NCBI GenBank assembly: GCA_003137135.1
Contig: PLFB01000108.1
Location: forward strand, 4,459 to 43,106
DNA: 38,648 nucleotides
Source of the DNA: Acetobacteraceae bacterium
GTDB lineage: Bacteria; Pseudomonadota; Alphaproteobacteria; Acetobacterales; Acetobacteraceae
Direction of reading: 5' to 3'
The position numbers and the translations under genes are program-made. Under the pieces are notes generated by a model, which worked only from the letters and a program-made list of their open reading frames with translations, made no database searches and was not told where the DNA came from. Below, piece by piece: positions 9,858 to 19,202 of this stretch (its first letter is position 1; the number at the start of each line of letters is the position of its first letter).

Positions 9858-11027
9858 ATGCGCCCGCTGGAAGACATCACCGTTGTCAGTCTGGAACACG
9901 CCATCGCCGCGCCGTTCTGCACGCGCCAGCTGGCCGATCTCGGGGCGCGCGTCATCAAGGTGGAACGGCCGGAAACGGGTGATTTTGCCCGCGACTATGA
10001 TGGGCGGGTGATGGGCCTGTCGTCGCATTTCGTCTGGGTCAACAGATCCAAGGAGAGCCTGGCGCTGAATCTGAAGGAACCGGCGGATCTGGCGGTCCTC
10101 AAAGAACTTCTCGGCCATGCCGATGTGCTGGTGCAGAATCTGGCGCCGGGCGCCGCCGAGCGCATGGGTCTGGCCTACGATGTCCTGAAGGAAACGCATC
10201 CGCGCTTGATCGTCTGCGACATCTCCGGCTATGGCGCGGACGGGCCGTACCGGGACAAGAAGGCCTATGACCTGTTGATTCAAAGCGAGGCGGGGTTTTT
10301 ATCCGTCACCGGCGCCAACGGCGAGCCGGCGAAAGCAGGCTGTTCGATCGCCGATATCGCGGCCGGCATGTACGCCTACAGCAACATTCTCGCCGCCCTG
10401 CTGATGCGGCAAAAAACCGGGACCGGCTGCCGGATCGAAATTTCGATGCTCGAAGCCATGGTGGAATGGATGAGTTTTCCCATGTACTACGCGTTCGACG
10501 GCGCGCCCGCACCGGTCGCCGCCGGCGCTTCGCATGCGAGCATCTATCCCTATGGGCCGTTTCCGGCCGGCGATGGACATGCGGTTATGCTGGGGATCCA
10601 GAATGAACGGGAATGGGCGGCGTTCTGCAGCATCGTGCTTGAGCGGCCCGATCTGATCGCCGATCAGCGTTTTAGCACAAATGCCGGACGTTCGGCTGAA
10701 CGCCAGGCGCTGCGCGACATCGTCGCCGGGGTTTTTGCGAAATTCTCGGCGGCCGAGGTGGTGCGCCGGCTCGACCAGGCCGGCATCGCCAACGCGAATG
10801 TCAACGACATGAAAGGCGTGTGGGCGCATCCGCAGCTGAAGGCGCGTGGGCGCTGGGTGCAGGTTGGCTCGCCGGCGGGTCCCGTGCCGGCGCTGCTGCC
10901 GCCTGGCGTTCCGGCTGAATTCGATCCCCGGATGGATCCGATTCCGGGCGTGGGACAGCATAATGAGAAGATTCTTGAGGAGTTGAGAAGCGGCGGATTC
11001 GCCAGGACCGAAGCTCTTGCGAAATGA
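9858..11027 (+). CDS. Class III CoA-transferase (CaiB/BaiF family)
   Basis: GARVIKVERPETGDFARDYDG, SLALNLKEPAD, DISGYGADGPYRDKKAYDLLIQSEAG. Confidence 0.95.
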   Translation: MRPLEDITVVSLEHAIAAPFCTRQLADLGARVIKVERPETGDFARDYDGRVMGLSSHFVWVNRSKESLALNLKEPADLAVLKELLGHADVLVQNLAPGAAERMGLAYDVLKETHPRLIVCDISGYGADGPYRDKKAYDLLIQSEAGFLSVTGANGEPAKAGCSIADIAAGMYAYSNILAALLMRQKTGTGCRIEISMLEAMVEWMSFPMYYAFDGAPAPVAAGASHASIYPYGPFPAGDGHAVMLGIQNEREWAAFCSIVLERPDLIADQRFSTNAGRSAERQALRDIVAGVFAKFSAAEVVRRLDQAGIANANVNDMKGVWAHPQLKARGRWVQVGSPAGPVPALLPPGVPAEFDPRMDPIPGVGQHNEKILEELRSGGFARTEALAK

Positions 11028-11067
11028 ACGGGTCGCGGCCGCGCGCGCCGTTCCGCTCGTACCGGGA

Positions 11068-12729
11068 TCAGAGGATTTTCGCTCGCATCGGCGGCCGCAT
11101 GACTCGTTGCACTTCGACCCGGATGCCGGCGTGGCCCAGTACCTGGAGCCATTCATATTGATGCGGTGCGAGATGGTCGTTTTCGGCCTTGACCTCGACG
11201 AAACGATGCTCGGCCTCCGTCCAGAGGAACAAATCCGGCAGCCCGCGGCCGTGCCGGCCGACATCCCGCGCCAGATGCCGCAGCGCCGCGGCGAGCCCGG
11301 CCGGTGGCAGGCGGCGCAGCAGGATATCGATGATGTCCGGCAGGTCATCGCGCCAGGAGACAAAAGGATTCGCCAGACCGCGCTTGACCGCAAAATGCCG
11401 CCGCATGATGGCCAAGGCGTCGCTGGGGTTTTGTAGCGTGCCTAGCCGCGCCTCGATCGCCAGCTGCCGCCTGGCATAGAAAGCCGGCTCGTACAGGTCG
11501 CAGGGCGCCAGTTGCAGCGGGGAGTGGAACACGCCGAGCGCCGGATCGTAGATGATATCCCAAAGCAGCAAGCCGAATGCCGCGTTCCAGAGCCAGTTCT
11601 CGGCATGCAGCCCGTTCCAGCCCTGGCCGCGGTAATGCGCCAGCACGGCGGCTTCGGCGCCGCCGTCATCGTAATCCAGGATCAGGCGGCCGCTCGCCAG
11701 CTCCACGCCGCGCGCCTCGCTGCGCCTGACATTGCGTTCCAGCCGCGCCAGGAGTTGGCGGGCGGCGTAGGCTTCCTCGGCATGGCAGGGCTGGTCCCGC
11801 ATCGCCTGCAGCAGCGATAAAGCTTCGCCGCGCCGGCCGGCTTTGATCAGCAGACGGGCCCGCCGCTCCCGCGCCGGCGCGGCCGGGCTGGTCTCGTACA
11901 GTTTGAGCGCGTCAAAATCCAGGTTTTCGCGTTCGAGGCACCGGCCGAGCCGATCGATGACCCGGTCAAACCAGGCATGACCGGCCAGCAGGGCGGTGCG
12001 GTTCACGGCCTTGTCAAGCCACCAGGCCAGCACGCGCGCCGCCGGGGCCGCCGCGCGAACATGGCGAAATTCGACGTACAGCGCCGCCATGCGGTAGGCG
12101 TCCTCCGCCTCGGCCCGGCTGACGAAAAGCGGCGCCAGCTGTGGCGCCGCAAAGCTTTCGGTGACGACGTGGCCCAGCGCCCGGGTGACGAAATCCGCAA
12201 GATTTTCGCGCAATTCGCCGAAAAACAGGAAGCGGAGGAACCGCCATGGGTCATGTTCGGGAATGCGGATGACCGGCGCGGACGCCAGGAACCGGGCTGA
12301 CCAGGCGGCGCGGCCGTCCCACGCCGCGATCCAGGACAGTAATTCATCCTTGCGCAGGTTTTTTGGCGCGGGCCGATCGCGCAGAGCGCCGCGCAGCTCG
12401 GGCAGCGTGAAACAATCCAGCGCCTGTGCCAGCGTGGCGGGTTCGAGCGCGCCAGTGCAGGACTGCAAAAGGCCGGCCGCCACCAGCTCCGCTATGGCCG
12501 CGCCAGGTTGGTCGATCTCCGGATAAACCAGTTTTGCCGCCCGAAAACACGGCCCGCGGCGGTTCGCCAGCCTGGCGTAGAGCATCAGCGCCGGCGTGTT
12601 GAGAGCCTCGAGCCTGGCAAGGTGCGCGCGTTCCGGCGCCGCCAGCAGGAAACCGTACCTTGCCCGCACGGCCTCGATCACCTGCATGAAATGCTCAAGA
12701 TAGTAGCCGGGCGTGAGGGGCTGGGTCAT
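11068..12729 (-). CDS. FAN1-like VRR-NUC domain nuclease
   Basis: C-terminal RGLPDLFLWTEAEHRFVEVKAENDHLAPHQYEWL = PD-(D/E)xK VRR-NUC motif; FAN1-like N-terminus YYLEHFMQVIEAVRARYGFLL. Confidence 0.88.
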   Translation of the reverse strand: MTQPLTPGYYLEHFMQVIEAVRARYGFLLAAPERAHLARLEALNTPALMLYARLANRRGPCFRAAKLVYPEIDQPGAAIAELVAAGLLQSCTGALEPATLAQALDCFTLPELRGALRDRPAPKNLRKDELLSWIAAWDGRAAWSARFLASAPVIRIPEHDPWRFLRFLFFGELRENLADFVTRALGHVVTESFAAPQLAPLFVSRAEAEDAYRMAALYVEFRHVRAAAPAARVLAWWLDKAVNRTALLAGHAWFDRVIDRLGRCLERENLDFDALKLYETSPAAPARERRARLLIKAGRRGEALSLLQAMRDQPCHAEEAYAARQLLARLERNVRRSEARGVELASGRLILDYDDGGAEAAVLAHYRGQGWNGLHAENWLWNAAFGLLLWDIIYDPALGVFHSPLQLAPCDLYEPAFYARRQLAIEARLGTLQNPSDALAIMRRHFAVKRGLANPFVSWRDDLPDIIDILLRRLPPAGLAAALRHLARDVGRHGRGLPDLFLWTEAEHRFVEVKAENDHLAPHQYEWLQVLGHAGIRVEVQRVMRPPMRAKIL

Positions 12730-12776
12730 TCGGTGTGCGCCGGAATGTTCGAATGCCGCATCTTAAGTCCCTTGCG

Positions 12777-14294
12777 TCACCTGACGGCTTCGGTTTCGGC
12801 TTCCAGGCCCAGCATCTGCGCCAGACGGTCCAGGCGGCGGAGGACGGATTCGCCGGCGAAAACGCCATTGGATTCGCTCAGGCGCAGGATCAGGCGGCCG
12901 GGGGCGATGGTGAGGGACGTGCCGGCGAGCAGCTGCGGCGTGCCGGCGGAGAGTGTGTAGGCCAGGCGCAAAGCGGCGCCGAGCGTTTCGGAGCGGCGGG
13001 CGGCGTGCAGGTCCAGCAGGGAGCGCGCCGGGGAAAGGAAGGCGCTGTCGGGCTCGGCTTCGTAGCGCAGCGCCATGGTCAACGCCAAAAACGCGCGGGC
13101 GTGGTGGTCCAGGCCGATGCCGGGCTGGCGCAGGACGCGGAAAAACGCCTGCTCGGCGCGGTATTCCGGATGCTCGTGGCTGCCGATGTCGGAGAGCCAG
13201 CAGGCGGCCTCGCGCAGACGGCGCTGGGCGCCGGTCTCGGCGGGAAACAGCGGGTTGGTCCAGGTGATGAGGGCGGGCGGCAAAGCCGGGTCGCGCAGAA
13301 TGCCGCGGGTGAGGTCGCGGCCGGCGGCGAGCAGGGGGTCCTCGGCGCGGATCTCTTCGGGCATCATGCGGGCGAACCAGCCCTCGCGCAGTCCGTTGGC
13401 GGAAAACACGACGCGCGCCGCGGCGGTGGCACGCAGCAGGCGGCGCAGGATCAGCGCGGCGTAGGGCAAATCCTCGATGCGGCGGCGCGGCACGCCGGGC
13501 ATGCGCTCAATAAGCTTTCTGCCGGCCTCGCCGATCACGCCGGCCAGATCCCGCGCCTCCTCGCGGCCGATCGTGTAGTGGTGCACCATATTCAGCGGGT
13601 AACCGGTCTGCATGATGTGGATGCGCGCCAAAGCGCGGAAGGCGCCGCCGGAGAGGTACAGGTCCCGGCCGGCGCCCTCGGCGATGAACGGCGTTTGTTC
13701 GAGCGCCTCGGTGACGATGGTGCGGGCCTTGAGCAGGTCGCCGCCGGCGCGGTCGGCGAGGCGGATCACGCCGACCGGCAAAGTGGCGGCGTCGCCGATG
13801 CGGCCGGCGTCCAGCCGCACCAGTTCGAGCGAGCCGCCGCCGAGATCGGCCAGCACGCCGTCAGCGCCGGGAATGCCGCACAGCACGCCCTCGGCGGAGA
13901 GCTGGGCCTCGGCCTCGCCGGAGAGGACGTTGAAGGTCATGTCCGGCAGACGCTTTTGCAGGCGCTTGATGAATTCGGGGCCGTTTTCGGCGTCCCGCAC
14001 GGCGGAGGTGGCGAGGATTTCGCAAGCCCCGGCGCCCATGGCGCGGGTGATGGCGTCGTAGCGGCGCAATACGGTTTCGGCCTGCTGCATGGCGCCGCTG
14101 TCGAGCTGGCCGGTGCGGGTCATGCCCTTGGCCAGGCGCAGAACGGCTTTTTCGTTGAAAATCTGGACGGGGTTGCGGGCCTCGCCCTCGTAGATCACCA
14201 AGCGGACGGAATTGGAGCCGAGATCAACCACGGCGCGCCTGGTTGCGGCCAGGCGGGGGTGCCGGTCGTCAAGTTCCGAGGTGAATTGGTCCAT
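12777..14294 (-). CDS. Ppx/GppA phosphatase family protein (exopolyphosphatase)
   Basis: AVVDLGSNSVRLVIYEG, LATSAVRDAENG, VLADLGGGSLELV. Confidence 0.95.
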   Translation of the reverse strand: MDQFTSELDDRHPRLAATRRAVVDLGSNSVRLVIYEGEARNPVQIFNEKAVLRLAKGMTRTGQLDSGAMQQAETVLRRYDAITRAMGAGACEILATSAVRDAENGPEFIKRLQKRLPDMTFNVLSGEAEAQLSAEGVLCGIPGADGVLADLGGGSLELVRLDAGRIGDAATLPVGVIRLADRAGGDLLKARTIVTEALEQTPFIAEGAGRDLYLSGGAFRALARIHIMQTGYPLNMVHHYTIGREEARDLAGVIGEAGRKLIERMPGVPRRRIEDLPYAALILRRLLRATAAARVVFSANGLREGWFARMMPEEIRAEDPLLAAGRDLTRGILRDPALPPALITWTNPLFPAETGAQRRLREAACWLSDIGSHEHPEYRAEQAFFRVLRQPGIGLDHHARAFLALTMALRYEAEPDSAFLSPARSLLDLHAARRSETLGAALRLAYTLSAGTPQLLAGTSLTIAPGRLILRLSESNGVFAGESVLRRLDRLAQMLGLEAETEAVR

Positions 14295-14360
14295 AATTCT
14301 CTAGTTTCGCAGATTCGCGGGGCGGCGGACAGGCAAAGTATTGTGACGATAGGGCAGGCA

Positions 14361-14534
14361 AGAAAGAAGCGCTTTTTGAAAAAAGCGCGCAAAAACTTTT
14401 GCGAGCTGGGGGAGCTTGGACCGGAGGTGCCGTTAATCGGCTCCGTTGGAGCCGATTAACGGCACCTCCGGTCCAAACGCCCCCAGCTCGCAAAAGTTTT
14501 TTGGTTACTTTTTTTCAAAAAAGTAACTGCTTTC
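14361..14534. repeat. Nested-palindrome element E3, with near-perfect 54-bp stem and 3-nt loop (14391-14501)
   Basis: Inner 27-bp arms perfect: GGACCGGAGGTGCCGTTAATCGGCTCC-GTT-GGAGCCGATTAACGGCACCTCCGGTCC (14418-14474); outer GCGC- and GTTAC-type A/T hairpins. Confidence 0.95.
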
Positions 14535-15971
14535 TTAAGCTGCCGTACCGCCGATGGTGAGGCCGGACATTTTCATGGTGGGCTGGCCGACGCCGACGGG
14601 GACGCCTTGGCCGTTCTTTCCGCAGGTGCCGATGCCGGGGTCGAGGGCGGGGTCGTTGCCGATCATTTCGACTTTCGTCAGGGCGTCCGGGCCGTTGCCG
14701 ATCAGGGTGGCGCCTTTGACGGGGGCGGTGACTTTGCCGTCTTCGATCAGGTAGGCTTCGGCGGCTGAAAAAACGAATTTGCCGCTGGTGATGTCCACCT
14801 GGCCGCCGCCGAAGTTGACGGCGTAGAGGCCGCGTTTGACGGATTTTATCATGTCCTCCTTGGTGGCGTCGCCGCCGAGCATGATGGTGTTGGTCATGCG
14901 CGGCATCGGGGAGTGGGCGTAGGACTGGCGGCGGCCGTTGCCGGTGGCGCGCATGTTCATCAGGCGGGCGTTCTGGCGGTCCTGGATGTAGCCGATGAGG
15001 ATGCCGTCCTCGATCAGGGTGGTGCGGGAGGTTGGGGTGCCTTCGTCGTCGATGGTGAGGGAGCCGCGGCGGTCTTTTAGCGTGCCGTCGTCCACGACGG
15101 TGACGCCTTTGGCGGCGATGCGGGAGCCCATAAGGCCGGCGAAGGCGGAGGTTTGCTTGCGGTTGAAATCGCCTTCGAGGCCGTGGCCGATGGCTTCGTG
15201 CAGCAGGATGCCGGGCCAGCCGGACCCGAGCACGACCGGCATTTCGCCGGCGGGGGCGGGGATGGATTCGAGGTTGACGGTGGCCTGGCGGATCGCTTCG
15301 TGTACGGCGGATTGCCAGTAGGCGGGGTCGATAAGGGGGGCGTAGCTGGTGCGGCCGCCGGCGCCGTGGGAGCCGGATTCGCGACGGCCATTTTGTTCCA
15401 TGACAACCGAGACGTTGAGGCGGACGAGGGGGCGGAGATCGGCGATTCTGCTCCCGTCGGCGCGTAGAATCTCTACCACTTGCCATTCGCCGGCGATGCT
15501 CGCCATGACTTGTGTCACTCGGCGATCCGCCGCGCGGGCGAAAGAATCGATTTCGGAGAGGAGGGCGGCGCGGGTGGAAAACGGCATCTCGGCCAGGGGG
15601 TTGAGGCCGGCATAGAGCGGGGTGGTGGTGGCGGCGGGGCCGGCGGCGACCATCGCGTGCTCTTGCGCGCGGGCGGATTTGATGGTGGCGGCGGCGCGGG
15701 CCAGGGCTTCGTCCGACAATTCGCCGGCGTGGGCGTAGTAGCTGGCCTCGCCGAGCACGGCGCGCAATCCAAAACCGCGGCGGGTGTCGAAGCTGGCGGA
15801 GCGGATGCGGCCGTCTTCCAGGCTGATGGCTTCGGATTCGCGGTATTCGAGAAATAGTTCGCCGTCGTCGGCGCCGTCCATGGCGGTGGCGATGTGGCGG
15901 GCGGCGGTGACGGGGTCGAGGCCGCCTTCGGCGTGGAACAGTTTGGTGGCGGTGGCGAGGGCTTCGGACAT
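14535..15971 (-). CDS. tldD: Metalloprotease TldD
   Basis: GWPGILLHEAIGHGLEGDFNRK HExxxH-type motif. Confidence 0.96.
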   Translation of the reverse strand: MSEALATATKLFHAEGGLDPVTAARHIATAMDGADDGELFLEYRESEAISLEDGRIRSASFDTRRGFGLRAVLGEASYYAHAGELSDEALARAAATIKSARAQEHAMVAAGPAATTTPLYAGLNPLAEMPFSTRAALLSEIDSFARAADRRVTQVMASIAGEWQVVEILRADGSRIADLRPLVRLNVSVVMEQNGRRESGSHGAGGRTSYAPLIDPAYWQSAVHEAIRQATVNLESIPAPAGEMPVVLGSGWPGILLHEAIGHGLEGDFNRKQTSAFAGLMGSRIAAKGVTVVDDGTLKDRRGSLTIDDEGTPTSRTTLIEDGILIGYIQDRQNARLMNMRATGNGRRQSYAHSPMPRMTNTIMLGGDATKEDMIKSVKRGLYAVNFGGGQVDITSGKFVFSAAEAYLIEDGKVTAPVKGATLIGNGPDALTKVEMIGNDPALDPGIGTCGKNGQGVPVGVGQPTMKMSGLTIGGTAA

Positions 15972-15977
15972 TTTTTG

Positions 15978-17102
15978 CTACTCCGCGGCGGCGATGGTTG
16001 GGTGACTATACAGCTTTGCGGCGGTGGCGCCACGCAGAGAGTGGCGGGTGGCGATGGCGGTGGCGAAGAGCAGGACCGCGTTCAGTTCGTGGATGTAGCC
16101 CAGGCTTTTTGAGCCGAGGATGATGGTGACCATGCCGAGCAGGTATTGCAGCGAAATCAGGCCGGCGAGGAGGAGAAAAAAGTCCCGCGGGGCGGCCGGC
16201 AGGGGGGCGCGCAGGCCGAGGACGGCGGTGGACAGCGTGACGAGGGCGGTGAGCGAGGCGAGGCAACGGTGATCGAACTGCACGGTGGCCTGGTTGACGA
16301 GAAAATTTTGGCAGGCGGGCTTCAGGGTGAGGAAGGATGTGGGAATCCAGTGACCGTCCATGAGAGGGAACGTGTTGAAGACGGTAACGGCATTGGTGGC
16401 GGCGACCAAAGCGCCCAGGCCGGCCGTGCCGAAGATCAGGATGATGCAGGCGTTGAGCCAAGTTTTTAGATGGGCCTGGCCTTCGACAGGTTCGGGTTCC
16501 GGGTATTTGACCGTCAGGGCGGTCCAGAGCAGGGCGGCGAGGATCAGCATGGCGCTGAGGAAATGAGGGGCGAGCCAGGCGGGGGGCGGGGTGAGTACAC
16601 CGGGTTCCAGGCCGGTGCGGACCATGTACCAGCCGAGCGCTGCCTGGGCGCCGCCGGCGGAGAAGATGGCGAGGAGCCAGAGGGCGAGGCGAGGCGAGAC
16701 GCGGCGCTTCAGCCAGAAAATGGCGAGTGGCACGGCGAAGACGACGGCCATCAGCCGGCCCCAGACGCGGTCCCAGAACATTGGCCAGAACAGGGATTTG
16801 AAGGTTTGCTCCGTCATGGCGGGGTGCATAGCGTGGTATTGCGCGGTTTGCTGATACAGGCCGAATAGATGCCGCCAGGCGGTTTCGTTGAGCGGCGGGA
16901 TGAAGCCGGTGACCGGACGCCAGACCTGGAGGATGAAACCGGCGCCGATGGTGCGGGCGTGGCCGCCGCCGGCGACGAGGCCGAAAATCATGAAGCAGAG
17001 CAGCAGCAGCCAGTTGCCGACCAGCTTGTCGCCGGGAGCCCGGACGCCGGTTGCCCGGACGCCGGTTGCCCGGACGCCGGTTGCCCGTGCGGCCTGTTTC
17101 AC
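15978..17102 (-). CDS. COX15/CtaA-like protein, divergent paralog
   Basis: Multi-TM COX15-like; GTG start at 17102 overlaps the upstream TGA (GTGA); retains QFDHRCLASLTAL and IHELNAV but has PMFWDRVWGR instead of EYxHRxxGR. Confidence 0.85.
   Translation of the reverse strand: MKQAARATGVRATGVRATGVRAPGDKLVGNWLLLLCFMIFGLVAGGGHARTIGAGFILQVWRPVTGFIPPLNETAWRHLFGLYQQTAQYHAMHPAMTEQTFKSLFWPMFWDRVWGRLMAVVFAVPLAIFWLKRRVSPRLALWLLAIFSAGGAQAALGWYMVRTGLEPGVLTPPPAWLAPHFLSAMLILAALLWTALTVKYPEPEPVEGQAHLKTWLNACIILIFGTAGLGALVAATNAVTVFNTFPLMDGHWIPTSFLTLKPACQNFLVNQATVQFDHRCLASLTALVTLSTAVLGLRAPLPAAPRDFFLLLAGLISLQYLLGMVTIILGSKSLGYIHELNAVLLFATAIATRHSLRGATAAKLYSHPTIAAAE
17041..17085. repeat. Three perfect 15-bp tandem repeats (CGGACGCCGGTTGCC)x3, coding (ATGVR)x3 on the minus strand
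   Basis: Direct reading of 17041-17085. Confidence 0.95.
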
Positions 17103-18163
17103 CGGGTCGCCCCACGCAGGCCGTGGAGCATCCAGGTCAGACACGCCAGAAGGGCGACGCCGTTCATCTGGTGCGCCACGCCGACGTCCAGCAGTTTGGA
17201 GACGAGCGCCGTCACGCCCAGCACGTATTGCAGCACCACCAGCGCAAATATCGCCAGCGCCGCGTCGCGCACCGCGCCTTGGGCGCCGCCGCGCAGAGCG
17301 GCAACGGCGGTGCCGATGACGGCGACCGCCGTCAATGTGCCGAGCATCTGGTGGTCGAACAGGATGGCCGCCTTGTTGGCGAAAAAGTTCATCCACCATG
17401 GCGAGAGCGCGAAATAATCCGGCGGCGGGCCCATGCCGGCACCGGTGGCGGCGTTAAACACGTCGATCGCTTTGGTGCCGGACACGAAGGTGCCGGCGAC
17501 CATCGTCAGCGCCAGGCACAGCATGGCCAGGATTGCCCATCGCTTCAGAGCCAATGCGCCGTGTAGCGCGACCGGCGCGGGCTGCGCCAGGGTGAGCGCG
17601 GTCCATAGCACGCCGAGGAGGAGCAAAATCGCGGCCGAGAAGTGCAAAGTGAGGCGCCAGGGTTCCACGGCCACGCTGTTGGGGTCGAAGCCGGAGGCGA
17701 CCATGAACCAGCCGATCGCGCCCTGCAGGCCGCCGAGCACGAAGAGCAGCGCCAGCCAGGGCACCAGCCGCCATTCGATCCGTCGCGTGGCCACGAAGGC
17801 GACCAGCGGCACGAAAAACACCACGCCGATGAGCCGGCCCCATAGCCGATGAAAATATTCCGGCCAGAACAGGGCTTTGAAGCCCGCCAGGTCCATGCCC
17901 TGGTGCTCCAGCCGGTATTGCGGGATGCTTTTATAGAGCGCGAAAATTTTGTTCCAGGCGGCGTCGCTCATCGGTGGGAGCGTGCCGATGATGGGCTGCC
18001 AGTCCATGATCGAGAGGCCGGAGCCGGTGTCGCGCGTATAGCCGCCGATGCCGGCCATCACCCAGATCATGAAGGCGACAGCGAACAGCCAAAGGGCGAC
18101 GGGACGGTTTTGCCGGAGCGGGGCGGCCTGGCTTCTGGCGGTGAGGGTGGCGGCGGAGGACAT
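17099..18163 (-). CDS. ctaA: Heme A synthase (COX15/CtaA)
   Basis: GGYTRDTGSGLSIMDWQPIIGTLPP, FWPEYFHRLWGRLIG, LFDHQMLGTL, VAHQMNGVALL. Confidence 0.93.
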   Translation of the reverse strand: MSSAATLTARSQAAPLRQNRPVALWLFAVAFMIWVMAGIGGYTRDTGSGLSIMDWQPIIGTLPPMSDAAWNKIFALYKSIPQYRLEHQGMDLAGFKALFWPEYFHRLWGRLIGVVFFVPLVAFVATRRIEWRLVPWLALLFVLGGLQGAIGWFMVASGFDPNSVAVEPWRLTLHFSAAILLLLGVLWTALTLAQPAPVALHGALALKRWAILAMLCLALTMVAGTFVSGTKAIDVFNAATGAGMGPPPDYFALSPWWMNFFANKAAILFDHQMLGTLTAVAVIGTAVAALRGGAQGAVRDAALAIFALVVLQYVLGVTALVSKLLDVGVAHQMNGVALLACLTWMLHGLRGATR

Positions 18164-18230
18164 GGGGAAGAGAGTGGCACCGGGAGCGGATTTGGCAAGG
18201 TGAGGTAGGGGGCGCGGGCCGAGGGCGAAA

Positions 18231-18376
18231 GAAAGTAGCGCTTCTTTGAAAAAAAGGCTCCCCGCCTGGGGCGCGCAAAAAACCTTTGATTCATTTGGAC
18301 CGCGCTGGTGTCACCAACTCTGGCCCAGATTAATAAGAGTTTTTTGCGCGCTTTTTTTCAAAAAAGCGCTACTTTC
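18231..18376. repeat. Nested-palindrome element E4
   Basis: AAGAAAGTAGCGCTTTTTTgAAAAAAAGCGC (minus strand) ... CAAAAAACCTTTGATT / AAGAGTTTTTTG. Confidence 0.85.
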
Positions 18377-19202
18377 TTGCTTTCTCCTCACGCCGCTGCC
18401 CCCGGCGGCGCTCCGCGATCAGAGACGCCACAATCGAGAGGGCGATTTCGTCCGGTGTAATCGCCCCCAGGTCCAGGCCCGCCGGCGCCTGGATTGCATC
18501 CAGCCGCGCTGGCGCGTTGCCTGCCTGCGCCAGTTTTTCCTTCAGCACCGCGGCTTTTTGGCGGGAGCCGACAAACGCGACCAGGGCGGCGCCGCATTGC
18601 AGCGCCGCCGTCAGCGCGGCCAGGTCGCCGCTGCCCTGTGTCGCCACCACGGCGAAGCGAACCGGGCGTGCCGCGGCCGGGATCGCAAAACCATCCACCA
18701 GCGCGTGCGCTGCCGGCAGTTTCTCATGCTCGGCGCGCGGCGCGGCGGCGGTTACGAAAAAGCCCATACGGGCGGCCAATTCCGCCAGCGCGGACGCCAC
18801 CGGCGAGGCGCCGAACACCGCCAGATGCGGGCGCGGCAGGAACGGTTCGACAAAAATATCCATTGTGCCGCGGCTGGGGCAGGCGTTGGTGGCGAATTCC
18901 ACGCCGTCCCGCGCCTCCCGCGGCGTGACTCCGCGTGCCGCCAGCACGTCGGCCGGCTGCACGCTCAGCAGCCGGGGCTGGCCGTCCTGCAGCGCCGCCG
19001 CGGCGGCCTTCAGCACGGCCGCGCGCGCGCAGCCGCCGCCGATCCAGCCGCCGGAAATCGCACCGCCCGGGCCGATGAGCGCCTTGGCGCCGGCCTTGGC
19101 GGCGGTGGCCGCGACGGTGCGCACCACCGTCGCCATCGCGAACGCCTCGCCGCGCGCCTGCAAATTGCGCGCGAGTTCCAGGATGTCCGGCACTATCGTC
19201 AT
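18369..19202 (-). CDS. XdhC/CoxF-like maturation protein
   Basis: GPGGAISGGWIGGGC and HLAVFGASPVASALAELAARMGFFV Rossmann region; linked to cox genes. Confidence 0.87.
   Translation of the reverse strand: MTIVPDILELARNLQARGEAFAMATVVRTVAATAAKAGAKALIGPGGAISGGWIGGGCARAAVLKAAAAALQDGQPRLLSVQPADVLAARGVTPREARDGVEFATNACPSRGTMDIFVEPFLPRPHLAVFGASPVASALAELAARMGFFVTAAAPRAEHEKLPAAHALVDGFAIPAAARPVRFAVVATQGSGDLAALTAALQCGAALVAFVGSRQKAAVLKEKLAQAGNAPARLDAIQAPAGLDLGAITPDEIALSIVASLIAERRRGQRREEKARK

Noticed and set aside
12735-14459. 574-aa plus-strand ORF over ppx/gppA
   Set aside because: Antisense shadow of a clear Ppx/GppA gene; runs into repeat element E3.
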